From Deltaproteobacteria bacterium HGW-Deltaproteobacteria-4 (GTDB lineage: Bacteria; Desulfobacterota; Desulfuromonadia; Desulfuromonadales; UBA2197), in assembly GCA_002841765.1 (NCBI GenBank), contig PHAV01000012.1:1-64000 (forward strand): a stretch of 64,000 nt of DNA, in the 5' to 3' direction. The first letter of the stretch is position 1, and each line of letters starts with the position of its first letter. The translations under genes and the position numbers were made by a program. The notes under the pieces were generated by a model. The model had not been told where the DNA came from. It made no database searches and was given only the letters and a program-made list of their open reading frames with translations. Below, piece by piece: positions 51,821-59,753 of this stretch.

Positions 51821-52506
51821 GCGTTTTCATCCCCGGTGTGAAAGTGGCGATGCGTTGCCCGGCGCAGCGCCCCTTCCGGGTCGATTCCACCGTCCCGAGC
51901 TACCGCGACCAGAGCAAAGAGGGCTTCCCCCAGCGCTTCGTCGCTCATCCCTGCATACAAAGCTTGAACTGTTGTTGCGCAACTGGCCAGATTCTCACTT
52001 GAATGTGGCCAGACCCTGCCACTGCGCGCACTCTTTTCGATCAGTTTCCAGGTTCGCGACAAAGCTGGAAGACTGCGCGGGATACTCTCCAGCAGCGTAC
52101 GCTCGCTCTCTCCGCGCTGTGCCTTCTCGCCAGCCTTGACCTGCTCCCACTGCGCTGTCAAATCGCTCTGATTTTGCAGGGTGACATCGGCAAAGACATG
52201 AGGATGGCGACGGACCAATTTGTCGCTGATGGCATTGGCAATATCTCCGACATCGAAGGCGCCCCGTTCAGAGAAGATGCGGGCATGAAAAACCACCTGC
52301 AGCAGGAGATCTCCGAGTTCATCGCAGATCAGCGTCGGATCGCCGGCTTCGATCGCTTCAATCGTTTCATGTGCTTCTTCAAGGAGATAAGGGACCAGAC
52401 TTTCCGGTGTCTGCTCCGCATCCCAGGGACACCCGCCCGGGGAACGCAGGCGATCCATAATTTCAATGAGACGCTGCAAAGCGCTCAGATTTTTGTCGAG
52501 GGTCAT
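51817..52506 (-). CDS. mazG: MazG-family nucleoside triphosphate pyrophosphohydrolase
   Basis: The 229-residue protein has an intact N-terminal MazG domain (CPWDAEQTPESL, YLLEEAHETIEAI, ICDELGDLLLQVVFHA). The C-terminal repeat is shorter and its acidic metal motif is degenerate: the second ELGD reads ALGE and the E-E-x-x-E stretch is gone. In E. coli the C-terminal half holds the active site, so this form must use the N-terminal half or have changed its role. It precedes the HD gene. Confidence 0.9.
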   Translation of the reverse strand: MTLDKNLSALQRLIEIMDRLRSPGGCPWDAEQTPESLVPYLLEEAHETIEAIEAGDPTLICDELGDLLLQVVFHARIFSERGAFDVGDIANAISDKLVRRHPHVFADVTLQNQSDLTAQWEQVKAGEKAQRGESERTLLESIPRSLPALSRTWKLIEKSARSGRVWPHSSENLASCATTVQALYAGMSDEALGEALFALVAVARDGGIDPEGALRRATHRHFHTGDENA

Positions 52507-52586
52507 GATTTTCGTCCAAGGTTAAAATGAAGCTCTCTTTTAACGTAGCAGACAAAAAAGAGCAAGACCGCGAAGACACTCCTCGT

Positions 52587-53321
52587 TTATTGTTTTCTGT
52601 CTATTTCAGGAGAATTTAAAAGGAGACGGCCGTGTTCGATGAAGCTCTCGATATGATCGACAAGGACGGGGGACGGATTGCTGAAAACGACTCCGAAACC
52701 TTCCGGGAGAAAAGTCCTTTGCCGGTCCTTTCCTTGATTGAGCCAGGCTACGGACGACTCGCTACAAAGGTGTTCGGCACCGGGCCAAGGGAGGAAAAAT
52801 CGCAAATGAATCAATTCACCTATTTTTAACTCTTCTGAAGTGCCGATAAACATTCCGTGGGGGCCGATATCTTCGATAGTTCCATAAAAATTTCCGGCGC
52901 TGCTGCGGCAATGAACGATTGGTCGGCAGGAGACCCGGGATTCACGCAACTCGATACTCCCGAGGAGTTTATGTCCCAAACTGACAAAGAGAGTCTGGTC
53001 AAGGGGTTTGCTCAGGATGTCGCTACACCCTGCCGCCAGACAGGCAACAGTATCCCAGGTCTGACCGGTGGTGATGAGGACAATTGGAATATTCCTGGCG
53101 TATTCGGAACTACGCAACTGCCAGCAGCATTCGACGCCACTTTTGCCGGGAAGATCCATATCCATAAAGATGAGCTGCGGATGATGTTTTTCTGACAACT
53201 GCAGTACTGACGGGCCATCTTCAGCGGTGAGAATCCACAGATCAAGATCTTTCAGGCAGCGCCGCATTAACTCCAGGCCGGTTTTTGTGCTGGATGCCAG
53301 CAATACCTTTGCGTTCGCCAT
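52587..53321 (-). CDS. Receiver-PilZ response regulator
   Basis: The 244-residue protein has a receiver-like domain (about 1-120; phospho-acceptor Asp in LIFMDMDLPGKSG and Lys in DILSKPLD) and a C-terminal PilZ domain with RVSCR (RxxxR) and EDIGPHGMFIG (D/N-x-S-like-x-x-G), the c-di-GMP-binding pattern, though Ser is replaced by Ile-Gly context. It stands alone and would couple phosphorelay to c-di-GMP. The ATG at 53321 follows a TTG that is unlikely to be used. Confidence 0.82.
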   Translation of the reverse strand: MANAKVLLASSTKTGLELMRRCLKDLDLWILTAEDGPSVLQLSEKHHPQLIFMDMDLPGKSGVECCWQLRSSEYARNIPIVLITTGQTWDTVACLAAGCSDILSKPLDQTLFVSLGHKLLGSIELRESRVSCRPIVHCRSSAGNFYGTIEDIGPHGMFIGTSEELKIGELIHLRFFLPWPGAEHLCSESSVAWLNQGKDRQRTFLPEGFGVVFSNPSPVLVDHIESFIEHGRLLLNSPEIDRKQ

Positions 53322-53511
53322 CAAATGTCACACCATTAATAATTTAATTCAGTGAAATTTCCAAGTATCCCTTGCTGCGCCTGGGCAACATCTTTTTATT
53401 GTCACAGAGAATGGGCCTCTCTTCAAGAAGAAAGACCCGTCTCATTTGCGAGTATCAAATTTTCTCAACGAACACAGGGGAGCGGGAGGACGTGAGCAGA
53501 TTGCTGGAAGT

Positions 53512-54624
53512 TTAGTTGACTGGCATATACGTCAGGCTGTCGACGGGGCTTATAAATTCTGCCCGGATGATGTTTTGGGAACCGTAAGGGATGCCGTAGA
53601 ATTCATTACTTACAATATCCCCCATGACCCATTTGCCGATGGAAGTTGGCCCCACCCCTGGAATAGATGAACGGTATGCGGTTCCGGCGGCAGTATCTAT
53701 CGTCAGGATATCAGAAGATGTGTACGGGACTGTGTAGATCTTGTGGTCCGGACCGAGGATGCCCTCTGACCACCCTGAGCCAGAAAGATTTGCCCCCATG
53801 GTGCTGAGAGAAGCTGTATTTGTGGCTGGATCGATAATCAAAATGGCAGGGGAATCGGAGTAAGGAATGGCATAAATTTTCCCGTTCGGTGCGAGAATCC
53901 CGTCCGCATATTTGTGTCGACTGGTAAGATCTGCTCCCATATTACTGCGGGAAGCTGTTCCGGTCACAGGGTTGATAATAAGGATGTTCTGCGAATCACG
54001 GGGAACGCCATAAATCTTGCCATTGGTCGCGAGGACTCCACCCGACCACTTATTGGTACCGGTCATGCTCGCCCCCATCGTGCTGCGAGTTGCAGTTCCG
54101 GACGCAGGGTCAATGATCAGGATGCTGGCTGAATCCCGGGGAATAGCATAGATCTTGTTATTCGCACCTAGCACCGCTCCCGCCCATTTTTCATGATCAC
54201 TGAGATCCAGACCGAAGTCGGTTCGAAGGGCTGTTCCGGCGAGCGGGTCAATAATCAGAACATCTGGAGCGTTGAAGGGGATACAATAAATCTTACCATC
54301 CGGCCCCAGACATCCACTCGCCCACTTATTGGATCCGGATATATTGGTTCCCATCGTGCTGCGCGTGGCGCTGTTGGTTTTTGGGTCGATAATGAGGATA
54401 TCCTCAGATTCGAAGGGGATGCCGTAAATTTTGTTGTCCGGCCCCCTGACACCGCCCCACCACTGACTATCTGTTCCGGGGATACTGGTGCCAAACTGGC
54501 CAATGGTGACGGAGAGATTTTTTGCAACCGGCGAGGTTACGCTGTCTTCTGCGCCATCACCACCGCCACAAGCAATCAGACTTAAAAGTGATATAAAACA
54601 AAGTATACCTGTTTGAATTTTCAT
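53512..54624 (-). CDS. Seven-repeat beta-propeller lipoprotein
   Basis: The 370-residue protein has a lipoprotein signal (LSLIAC, Cys19) and then seven repeats with a 46-47-residue period. The repeat core is KIYGIP at 65, 111, 157, 203, 249, 295 and a final FYGIP near 342, each followed by ILIIDP and STMG stretches. This is the layout of a seven-bladed beta-propeller, like streptogramin-lyase or surface propellers. GGAG lies 6 bases before the ATG. Its ligand is unknown; the 138-base period is a recombination hot spot. Confidence 0.8.
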   Translation of the reverse strand: MKIQTGILCFISLLSLIACGGGDGAEDSVTSPVAKNLSVTIGQFGTSIPGTDSQWWGGVRGPDNKIYGIPFESEDILIIDPKTNSATRSTMGTNISGSNKWASGCLGPDGKIYCIPFNAPDVLIIDPLAGTALRTDFGLDLSDHEKWAGAVLGANNKIYAIPRDSASILIIDPASGTATRSTMGASMTGTNKWSGGVLATNGKIYGVPRDSQNILIINPVTGTASRSNMGADLTSRHKYADGILAPNGKIYAIPYSDSPAILIIDPATNTASLSTMGANLSGSGWSEGILGPDHKIYTVPYTSSDILTIDTAAGTAYRSSIPGVGPTSIGKWVMGDIVSNEFYGIPYGSQNIIRAEFISPVDSLTYMPVN

Positions 54625-54880
54625 CACCTTCTCCCGAAGTAATCAAAATTTACCCGTTTATCTCTATCTAAAATTAAACACGTCAATCTTCCGGATGCAA
54701 TCATCTGAATGTCTGAAAAAAACAGAAAAAGGTTGGGGAGAATCTCTCCTTTGAAAGTTTGGGGAAGTTCTCCTCTTACAATAAAAATGAGTACGAACGA
54801 ACGCCTGTCCCGCCGTCAACAACAGAGTTTTATATGGCACCGGTCGGCTCTCCCTGTTAATCTGAAAACAGGAGGTGCAG

Positions 54881-56086
54881 ATGAAGAGTGAAGTAACCAG
54901 ATCCATGAACAAAGTCGATGTCATCATTATCGGTGCCGGGGCCTCCGGCCTTTTTTGTGCCATGGAAGCGGCCCGGCGTGGCCGGCAGGTGATCGTTTTC
55001 GATCACGCGGCCAGTCCCGGTCGCAAAATTCTCGCTTCGGGCGGAGGACGCTGCAACTTTACCAATTACGAGGTCGATGCCGCTCACTTTCTCGGGGCTA
55101 ATCCGCATTTCTGCAAGTCGGCCTTGAATCGTTACAACCAATGGAATTTTCTCGAGCTGGTCAATAAATACAAAATCCGCTTTCATGAACGAGAGCACGG
55201 TCAGCTCTTTTGTGACCAAAGTGCCAGCGAGATCCTGGCGATGCTCCTCGATCAGTGTCATAAAACCGGCGTCCACATCCTGACCAGCCAGAGCATTACC
55301 GATATCACAAAAAGCGGTGAAGGGGAGTTCGTCGTCAGCGCCGACCTCGTCGACTACGCCGCCGCATCGCTGGTCATCGCCAGCGGCGGTCTCTCCATGA
55401 GCAACCTCGGCGCCTCCGATCTTGGTTACCAGCTGGCAAAGAAGTTCGGGCACAGCATTGTCGCGACCCGGCCGGGCCTGGTTCCTCTGACCCTTAGCGC
55501 TCAGGACAAGGAACTTCTCACCCCTCTGTCCGGCATCGCCATCCCGGCCACGGTGACCTGCCGAAAGGTCTCTTTCACCGAAAATCTCCTCTTTACCCAC
55601 CGTGGTCTGAGTGGGCCGGTGATTCTACAGATCTCGAACTACTGGCATCCTGGCGATCCGATCACTATCGACCTTCTCCCCGGCAGCGACCTTCTGGCAG
55701 AGCTGAAAGAGGCGAAGAAAAGTCGGCCACAGCGGCAGTTGAAGTCTCTCCTGCAGAAAAAATTACCGAATCGGTTGGTCACGACCCTGCTCAGCGAAGA
55801 ATTGCTATCGCGCCCATTGCAAATTATTGCGCAGGATGATTTAGTCCCGGTCTGTCAGCAGTTACAACAGTGGACCCTCCGACCGGCGGGGAGCGAGGGC
55901 TACAAGAGCGCGGAAGTGACCGTCGGTGGTGTCAATACCGCTGAAGTTTCATCGAAAACCATGGAGAGCCGGAAGGTGGCCGGACTTTATTTTGTCGGAG
56001 AAGTTCTTGATGTCACCGGCTGGCTGGGAGGGTACAATCTGCAGTGGGCGTGGTCTTCGGGGTGGTGTGCCGGGCAGTATGTCTAG
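54881..56086 (+). CDS. HI0933/BaiN-type flavoprotein
   Basis: The 401-residue protein has an FAD site GAGASGLFCAMEAARRG, the family motif GRKILASGGGRCNFTN and the C-terminal GGVNTAEVSSKTMESR...GEVLDVTGWLGGYNLQWAW. Such enzymes include BaiN, a bile-acid flavin reductase, but the natural substrate in most bacteria is unknown. The ATG at 54881 has AGGAGGT 4 bases upstream. Confidence 0.9.
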   Translation: MKSEVTRSMNKVDVIIIGAGASGLFCAMEAARRGRQVIVFDHAASPGRKILASGGGRCNFTNYEVDAAHFLGANPHFCKSALNRYNQWNFLELVNKYKIRFHEREHGQLFCDQSASEILAMLLDQCHKTGVHILTSQSITDITKSGEGEFVVSADLVDYAAASLVIASGGLSMSNLGASDLGYQLAKKFGHSIVATRPGLVPLTLSAQDKELLTPLSGIAIPATVTCRKVSFTENLLFTHRGLSGPVILQISNYWHPGDPITIDLLPGSDLLAELKEAKKSRPQRQLKSLLQKKLPNRLVTTLLSEELLSRPLQIIAQDDLVPVCQQLQQWTLRPAGSEGYKSAEVTVGGVNTAEVSSKTMESRKVAGLYFVGEVLDVTGWLGGYNLQWAWSSGWCAGQYV

Positions 56087-56110
56087 TTTAAGTGTCAGAA
56101 GGAGGATGCA

Positions 56111-56635
56111 ATGTTTCGTTTAGAGCCCGGTGCGGCTGGCTGCAGCGCCCCGACGACTATCATCAACCGGGAGGTCGAAAAGCTGAAGCGGCGCGTGATC
56201 TGGTGTGAACGGGCCGGGGTTGAGCGCGGGCGGCAGGTCTCCTTCCTGTATCGCTGTGCCAACCGCTTCGGTCAGCGACTTTATCCCTTGTCCTTTTGCC
56301 ACGGCGAGACCAGACTCTCTGTCGGTTGCAGCACCGGCGCCTGCTGCCGCTGCCGGCCCGATGTCTTCGCCGCTGAGAAGGAACTCCTCGACCTGCTGCC
56401 GCAACGCATCGACAACAGCGGCTACTGCCCCTTCTTCAATCTCACCCGCAAGAACTGCGGCATCTACGGCGTCCGGCCCTTGGCCTGCCGGATCTATTTT
56501 AACCTGGCTGTCTCGGCCCATTCCTGTCGCAACCCGAATGAAGCGACGCTGCAGCTCTTCGAAAATCTCAAGCCCCATCTTGAAAAGATTCTTGGCCCTT
56601 ATATCGGCGGTTACTCCGCGAAGGCTACTTTGTAG
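56111..56635 (+). CDS. YkgJ-like cysteine cluster protein
   Basis: The 174-residue protein has the cysteine pattern of the YkgJ family: CSTGACCRC, then YCPFFNLTRKNCGIYGVRPLACRIYFNL. It probably binds a metal or Fe-S cluster. It lies 24 bases after the flavoprotein gene on the same strand. Its end overlaps the convergent lon gene by 25 bases. Confidence 0.85.
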   Translation: MFRLEPGAAGCSAPTTIINREVEKLKRRVIWCERAGVERGRQVSFLYRCANRFGQRLYPLSFCHGETRLSVGCSTGACCRCRPDVFAAEKELLDLLPQRIDNSGYCPFFNLTRKNCGIYGVRPLACRIYFNLAVSAHSCRNPNEATLQLFENLKPHLEKILGPYIGGYSAKATL

Positions 56636-59022
56636 ACTTCGGCGTAGTCGCGGGCGAAGTGCACCTCGATCCCCTCCTTGAGATAATCCGCCAGTTCCTC
56701 AAAATCTTTACGGTTCCCTTCAGGAAAGATCAGCGTCGTCAATCCGGCACGGCGGGCAGCGATGGTCTTCTCCTTGACACCGCCGATCGGCAGCACCCGC
56801 CCGGTCAGGGTTAGCTCGCCGGTCATGCCGAGCTTGCTGCGGACCGGTTTGCCGCTGATCATAGAGAGCAGCGCGGTGGTCATGGTCACGCCGGCAGAAG
56901 GGCCGTCCTTGGGGGTGGCACCGGCCGGAACATGGAGGTGGACGAAGTTTTTGTCGAAGAAATCTTTGCTGGCGCCGTAGTCGGCGAGGTGGGCCATGAC
57001 ATAGCTGTAGGCGATCTCCGAACTCTCGACCATGACGTTGCCGAGCTGCCCGGTCTGCTTGAACCCTTTATTTTTGGTCGGCACCGCCGTCGCCTCGATC
57101 TGCAGTGTCGCCCCGCCCATGCTCGTCCAGGCCAGGCCGGTAACGACCCCCTGCACCCCTTCAAAGACTTCGTCGGCAGTGAAGACCGGCTTGCCGAGGT
57201 ACTTTTCCACCTCGCCGCTGCTGATAATGATCTTGCTTTTGCTGCCGGTGGCAAAGGCCATTGCCGCCTTGCGCATGATCTTCTTGATGCGGTTCTCCAG
57301 AGTGCGTACCCCGGCCTCGCGTGCGTAGCCGTCGATAAGCGCTTCCAGGGCGTCAGGACGGATATCCACCTGCCCCTTTTTGAGACCGTGGTTCTTCAGC
57401 GCCTTGGGGATAAGGTAGCGCCGGGCGATCTCGACCTTCTCGGCGAGGATATAACCGGAGAGGCGAATGATCTCCATGCGATCCAAGAGCGGTGCCGGGA
57501 TGGTGTCGAGCTGGTTGGCGGTTGCAACAAAAAGAATATTCGACAGGTCGTAGGGGACATCGAGGTAGTGGTCGCGGAAGGCACTGTTCTGCTCCGGGTC
57601 GAGGACTTCAAGGAGCGCCGAGGCCGGATCTCCCTGGTAAGAGGCGCCGATCTTGTCGATCTCGTCGAGCATGAGGACCGGATTGGCGCTCCCCGCGCTC
57701 TTCATCGCCTGCACAAACTTGCCGGGCATGGCGCCGATATAGGTGCGACGGTGTCCCTTGATCTCGGCCTCGTCGCGCATGCCACCCAGAGAAAAACGGT
57801 AGAAGCGGCGCTTGAGGGCATCGGCGATGCTGTGGCCGACACTGGTCTTGCCGACGCCGGGGGGACCGACCAGACAAAGGATCGTGCCGGAGATGTCCCC
57901 CTTCATCTTTCCGACGGCGATAAATTCGAGGATGCGCTCCTTGACGTCTTCCAGGCCGTAGTGGTCGCGGTCGAGAATCTTCCGTGCCCGCACCAGGTCA
58001 TAGGAATCCTTGGTATTCTTCCCCCAGGGAAGAATGGTGAGCCAATCGAGGTAGCTGCGGGTGACGTTGTATTCGGCCGAAGCCGGCTCCAGCAAACGTA
58101 ACTTCTCCATCTCGTCGTCGATGGCGCGCTGCGCCTCGGGGTTGAGCTTTAATCCCTTGAGGCGGGCTTGAAACTTCTCGATCTCACTGGTCTTCCCTTC
58201 CTTCTCCAGCCCTAACTCCTGCTTGATTGCCTTGAGCTGCTCGCGCAGAAAGAACTCCCGCTGTTGCGCCGAGACCTTCTCCTCGATCGACTTGGTGATC
58301 TTGCTCTGCAGACGGGTGACCTCCAGCTCCTTCTTCAGCAGCACCAGAACCTTATCGATCCGCTTGCGCACGTCGAAGGTTTCGAGGATCTCCTGGAGTT
58401 CCTGGCCGTCTGAGCTGGTGAGGTTGGCGGCAAAGTCGGCAAGACGCCCAGGATCGCTGAGGCTGGAGCGGCCGAGGAACATCTTGATCTCCTCGGAGTA
58501 AAGGGGGTTAATCTGCACCAACTCCTTGAGGGTAGTCAGAATCGCCAGAGAGTAGGCCTTGAGTTCGGGATTGTCGGAGAGTTCGGTACTGTGGTGATAG
58601 TGGACACGTGCGAAGAGGCCCTGCGGCGTTTCGATCAACTCCTCGATGCGAAAGCGTTCAACACAGCTCAGGACAAAATGGATTTCGTTGTCATCACTGT
58701 GCAGTATCTTGATGATCTTGCCGACCACCCCGACTTTGTGCAGATTGGCAGGGGAGTCCGGCGCATCGGGATCGACGACCAAAACCAGGCCGATGGCACG
58801 GGACGGGGCATCGAAGGCGCGCTTGACCATTTCCACCATCTCCTTGCCGGAGAGGGCAATGGGAGTGAGGATGCCGGGGAAAGAGGGGCGCGGCCGGATC
58901 GGCAATATCGGCAGGCCGGAAGGTAAAAGTTCGCTGGCAAGAACCAGATTGGCACCGGACTCGTTCGTACCTGCTTCGTCGGGGGCTTCTGTCTCATCCG
59001 TAATATTATTCTGTTCGTCCAT
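56611..59022 (-). CDS. lon: ATP-dependent protease Lon
   Basis: The 803-residue protease has an N-terminal substrate-binding domain (from about 35), AAA+ Walker A LVGPPGVGKTS, Walker B LMLDEIDKIG and the catalytic PKDGPSAGVTM Ser with a later Lys in GGVKEK. It degrades misfolded and regulatory proteins. AAAGGA lies 8 bases before the ATG. Confidence 0.97.
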   Translation of the reverse strand: MDEQNNITDETEAPDEAGTNESGANLVLASELLPSGLPILPIRPRPSFPGILTPIALSGKEMVEMVKRAFDAPSRAIGLVLVVDPDAPDSPANLHKVGVVGKIIKILHSDDNEIHFVLSCVERFRIEELIETPQGLFARVHYHHSTELSDNPELKAYSLAILTTLKELVQINPLYSEEIKMFLGRSSLSDPGRLADFAANLTSSDGQELQEILETFDVRKRIDKVLVLLKKELEVTRLQSKITKSIEEKVSAQQREFFLREQLKAIKQELGLEKEGKTSEIEKFQARLKGLKLNPEAQRAIDDEMEKLRLLEPASAEYNVTRSYLDWLTILPWGKNTKDSYDLVRARKILDRDHYGLEDVKERILEFIAVGKMKGDISGTILCLVGPPGVGKTSVGHSIADALKRRFYRFSLGGMRDEAEIKGHRRTYIGAMPGKFVQAMKSAGSANPVLMLDEIDKIGASYQGDPASALLEVLDPEQNSAFRDHYLDVPYDLSNILFVATANQLDTIPAPLLDRMEIIRLSGYILAEKVEIARRYLIPKALKNHGLKKGQVDIRPDALEALIDGYAREAGVRTLENRIKKIMRKAAMAFATGSKSKIIISSGEVEKYLGKPVFTADEVFEGVQGVVTGLAWTSMGGATLQIEATAVPTKNKGFKQTGQLGNVMVESSEIAYSYVMAHLADYGASKDFFDKNFVHLHVPAGATPKDGPSAGVTMTTALLSMISGKPVRSKLGMTGELTLTGRVLPIGGVKEKTIAARRAGLTTLIFPEGNRKDFEELADYLKEGIEVHFARDYAEVYKVAFAE

Positions 59023-59051
59023 AGGCTTTATCCTTTGCAGAAAGTTTCCTC

Positions 59052-59080
59052 AACTTAGTCACGCGAATAAGGCTTGTCAA
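59052..59080 (-). promoter_or_regulatory. Probable lon promoter
   Basis: On the minus strand TTGACA (59075-59080), a 17-base spacer and TAAGTT (59052-59057) form a sigma-70 type promoter 29 bases before the lon ATG. It may also overlap heat-shock control, but no clear sigma-32 site is seen. Confidence 0.55.
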
Positions 59081-59101
59081 TGTACACAGTGTTAATAACC
59101 A

Positions 59102-59593
59102 TCAGGAAACGGCGACAATGGTGAAGGTTTTCCGGGCGGCGCCGCTGCCAATCTGCAGTTCGTCACCGCAATATTTGCCAAGAAGGGCGCGTCCCAGGGT
59201 CGAATCCGGAGTGATGACAATGCACTCTTCATCTTCCACCGTCAACTTCAAGCCACCGGCGGCAGGTCCGAGAAAGAAGTGACGATAGCTGTTGTCCTCC
59301 GCTTCTACAGTGACCAGGGCCGTGAGGCGGAGCGGATCTTTGTCGCCAAAGGGACGCAGGACCAGACTCCGGTAGCTCTCCAGGGCACGGCGGATATCCT
59401 GAGCGCGATTGGCCTGACCTTGAGCGACATAGGACGCTTCCAGGGCCGTGGTATCATATTTGTTATCAGGCAGGCACTCGGCGTGCGTGGCCGCGGCATG
59501 AGCGGTCCGCGCTGCCCGGGTGAAGAGGGCGAGGTCGGCTGTCAGAGCTGCGATGATCTTCTCTAAAACTATTTCTTTGGTCACGCAATTCAA
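59102..59593 (-). CDS. GreA/GreB-family transcription elongation factor
   Basis: The 163-residue protein has a charged N-terminal coiled-coil-like region (about 5-75) and a C-terminal FKBP-like domain with GGLKLTVEDEECIVITPDSTLGRALLGKYCGDE condensed here to its PDSxLGxALLGKxxGD core. It belongs to the GreA/B fold, but the acidic tip residues of true Gre factors are unclear, so it may be a Gre-like secondary-channel protein. The start is a TTG at 59593 or a GTG nine bases on. It lies upstream of lon, same strand. Confidence 0.8.
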   Translation of the reverse strand: MNCVTKEIVLEKIIAALTADLALFTRAARTAHAAATHAECLPDNKYDTTALEASYVAQGQANRAQDIRRALESYRSLVLRPFGDKDPLRLTALVTVEAEDNSYRHFFLGPAAGGLKLTVEDEECIVITPDSTLGRALLGKYCGDELQIGSGAARKTFTIVAVS

Positions 59594-59753
59594 TTCTTTC
59601 CGAAAACGGTTTAAGGGGAGGGGGAGGGAAGTTAGCAGAAAGGTCGACCACTTTCAATCGGAAACCAATTCGGTAAATTTCCGGAGTTCTTTTGCCAAAG
59701 TCTTTGTTTTGGTTTAAACTTCCTGAATCTTTTGATTGCATTGGGCGGACATT

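Noticed and set aside
53380-53460. Weak hairpin past the beta-propeller lipoprotein gene
   Set aside because: A ten-pair stem with two G-U pairs can be drawn, but there is no T-run after it, so it was not called a terminator.
56932-58101. 389-codon plus-strand frame over lon
   Set aside because: It is a mirror of lon codon usage; no start signal or family match.
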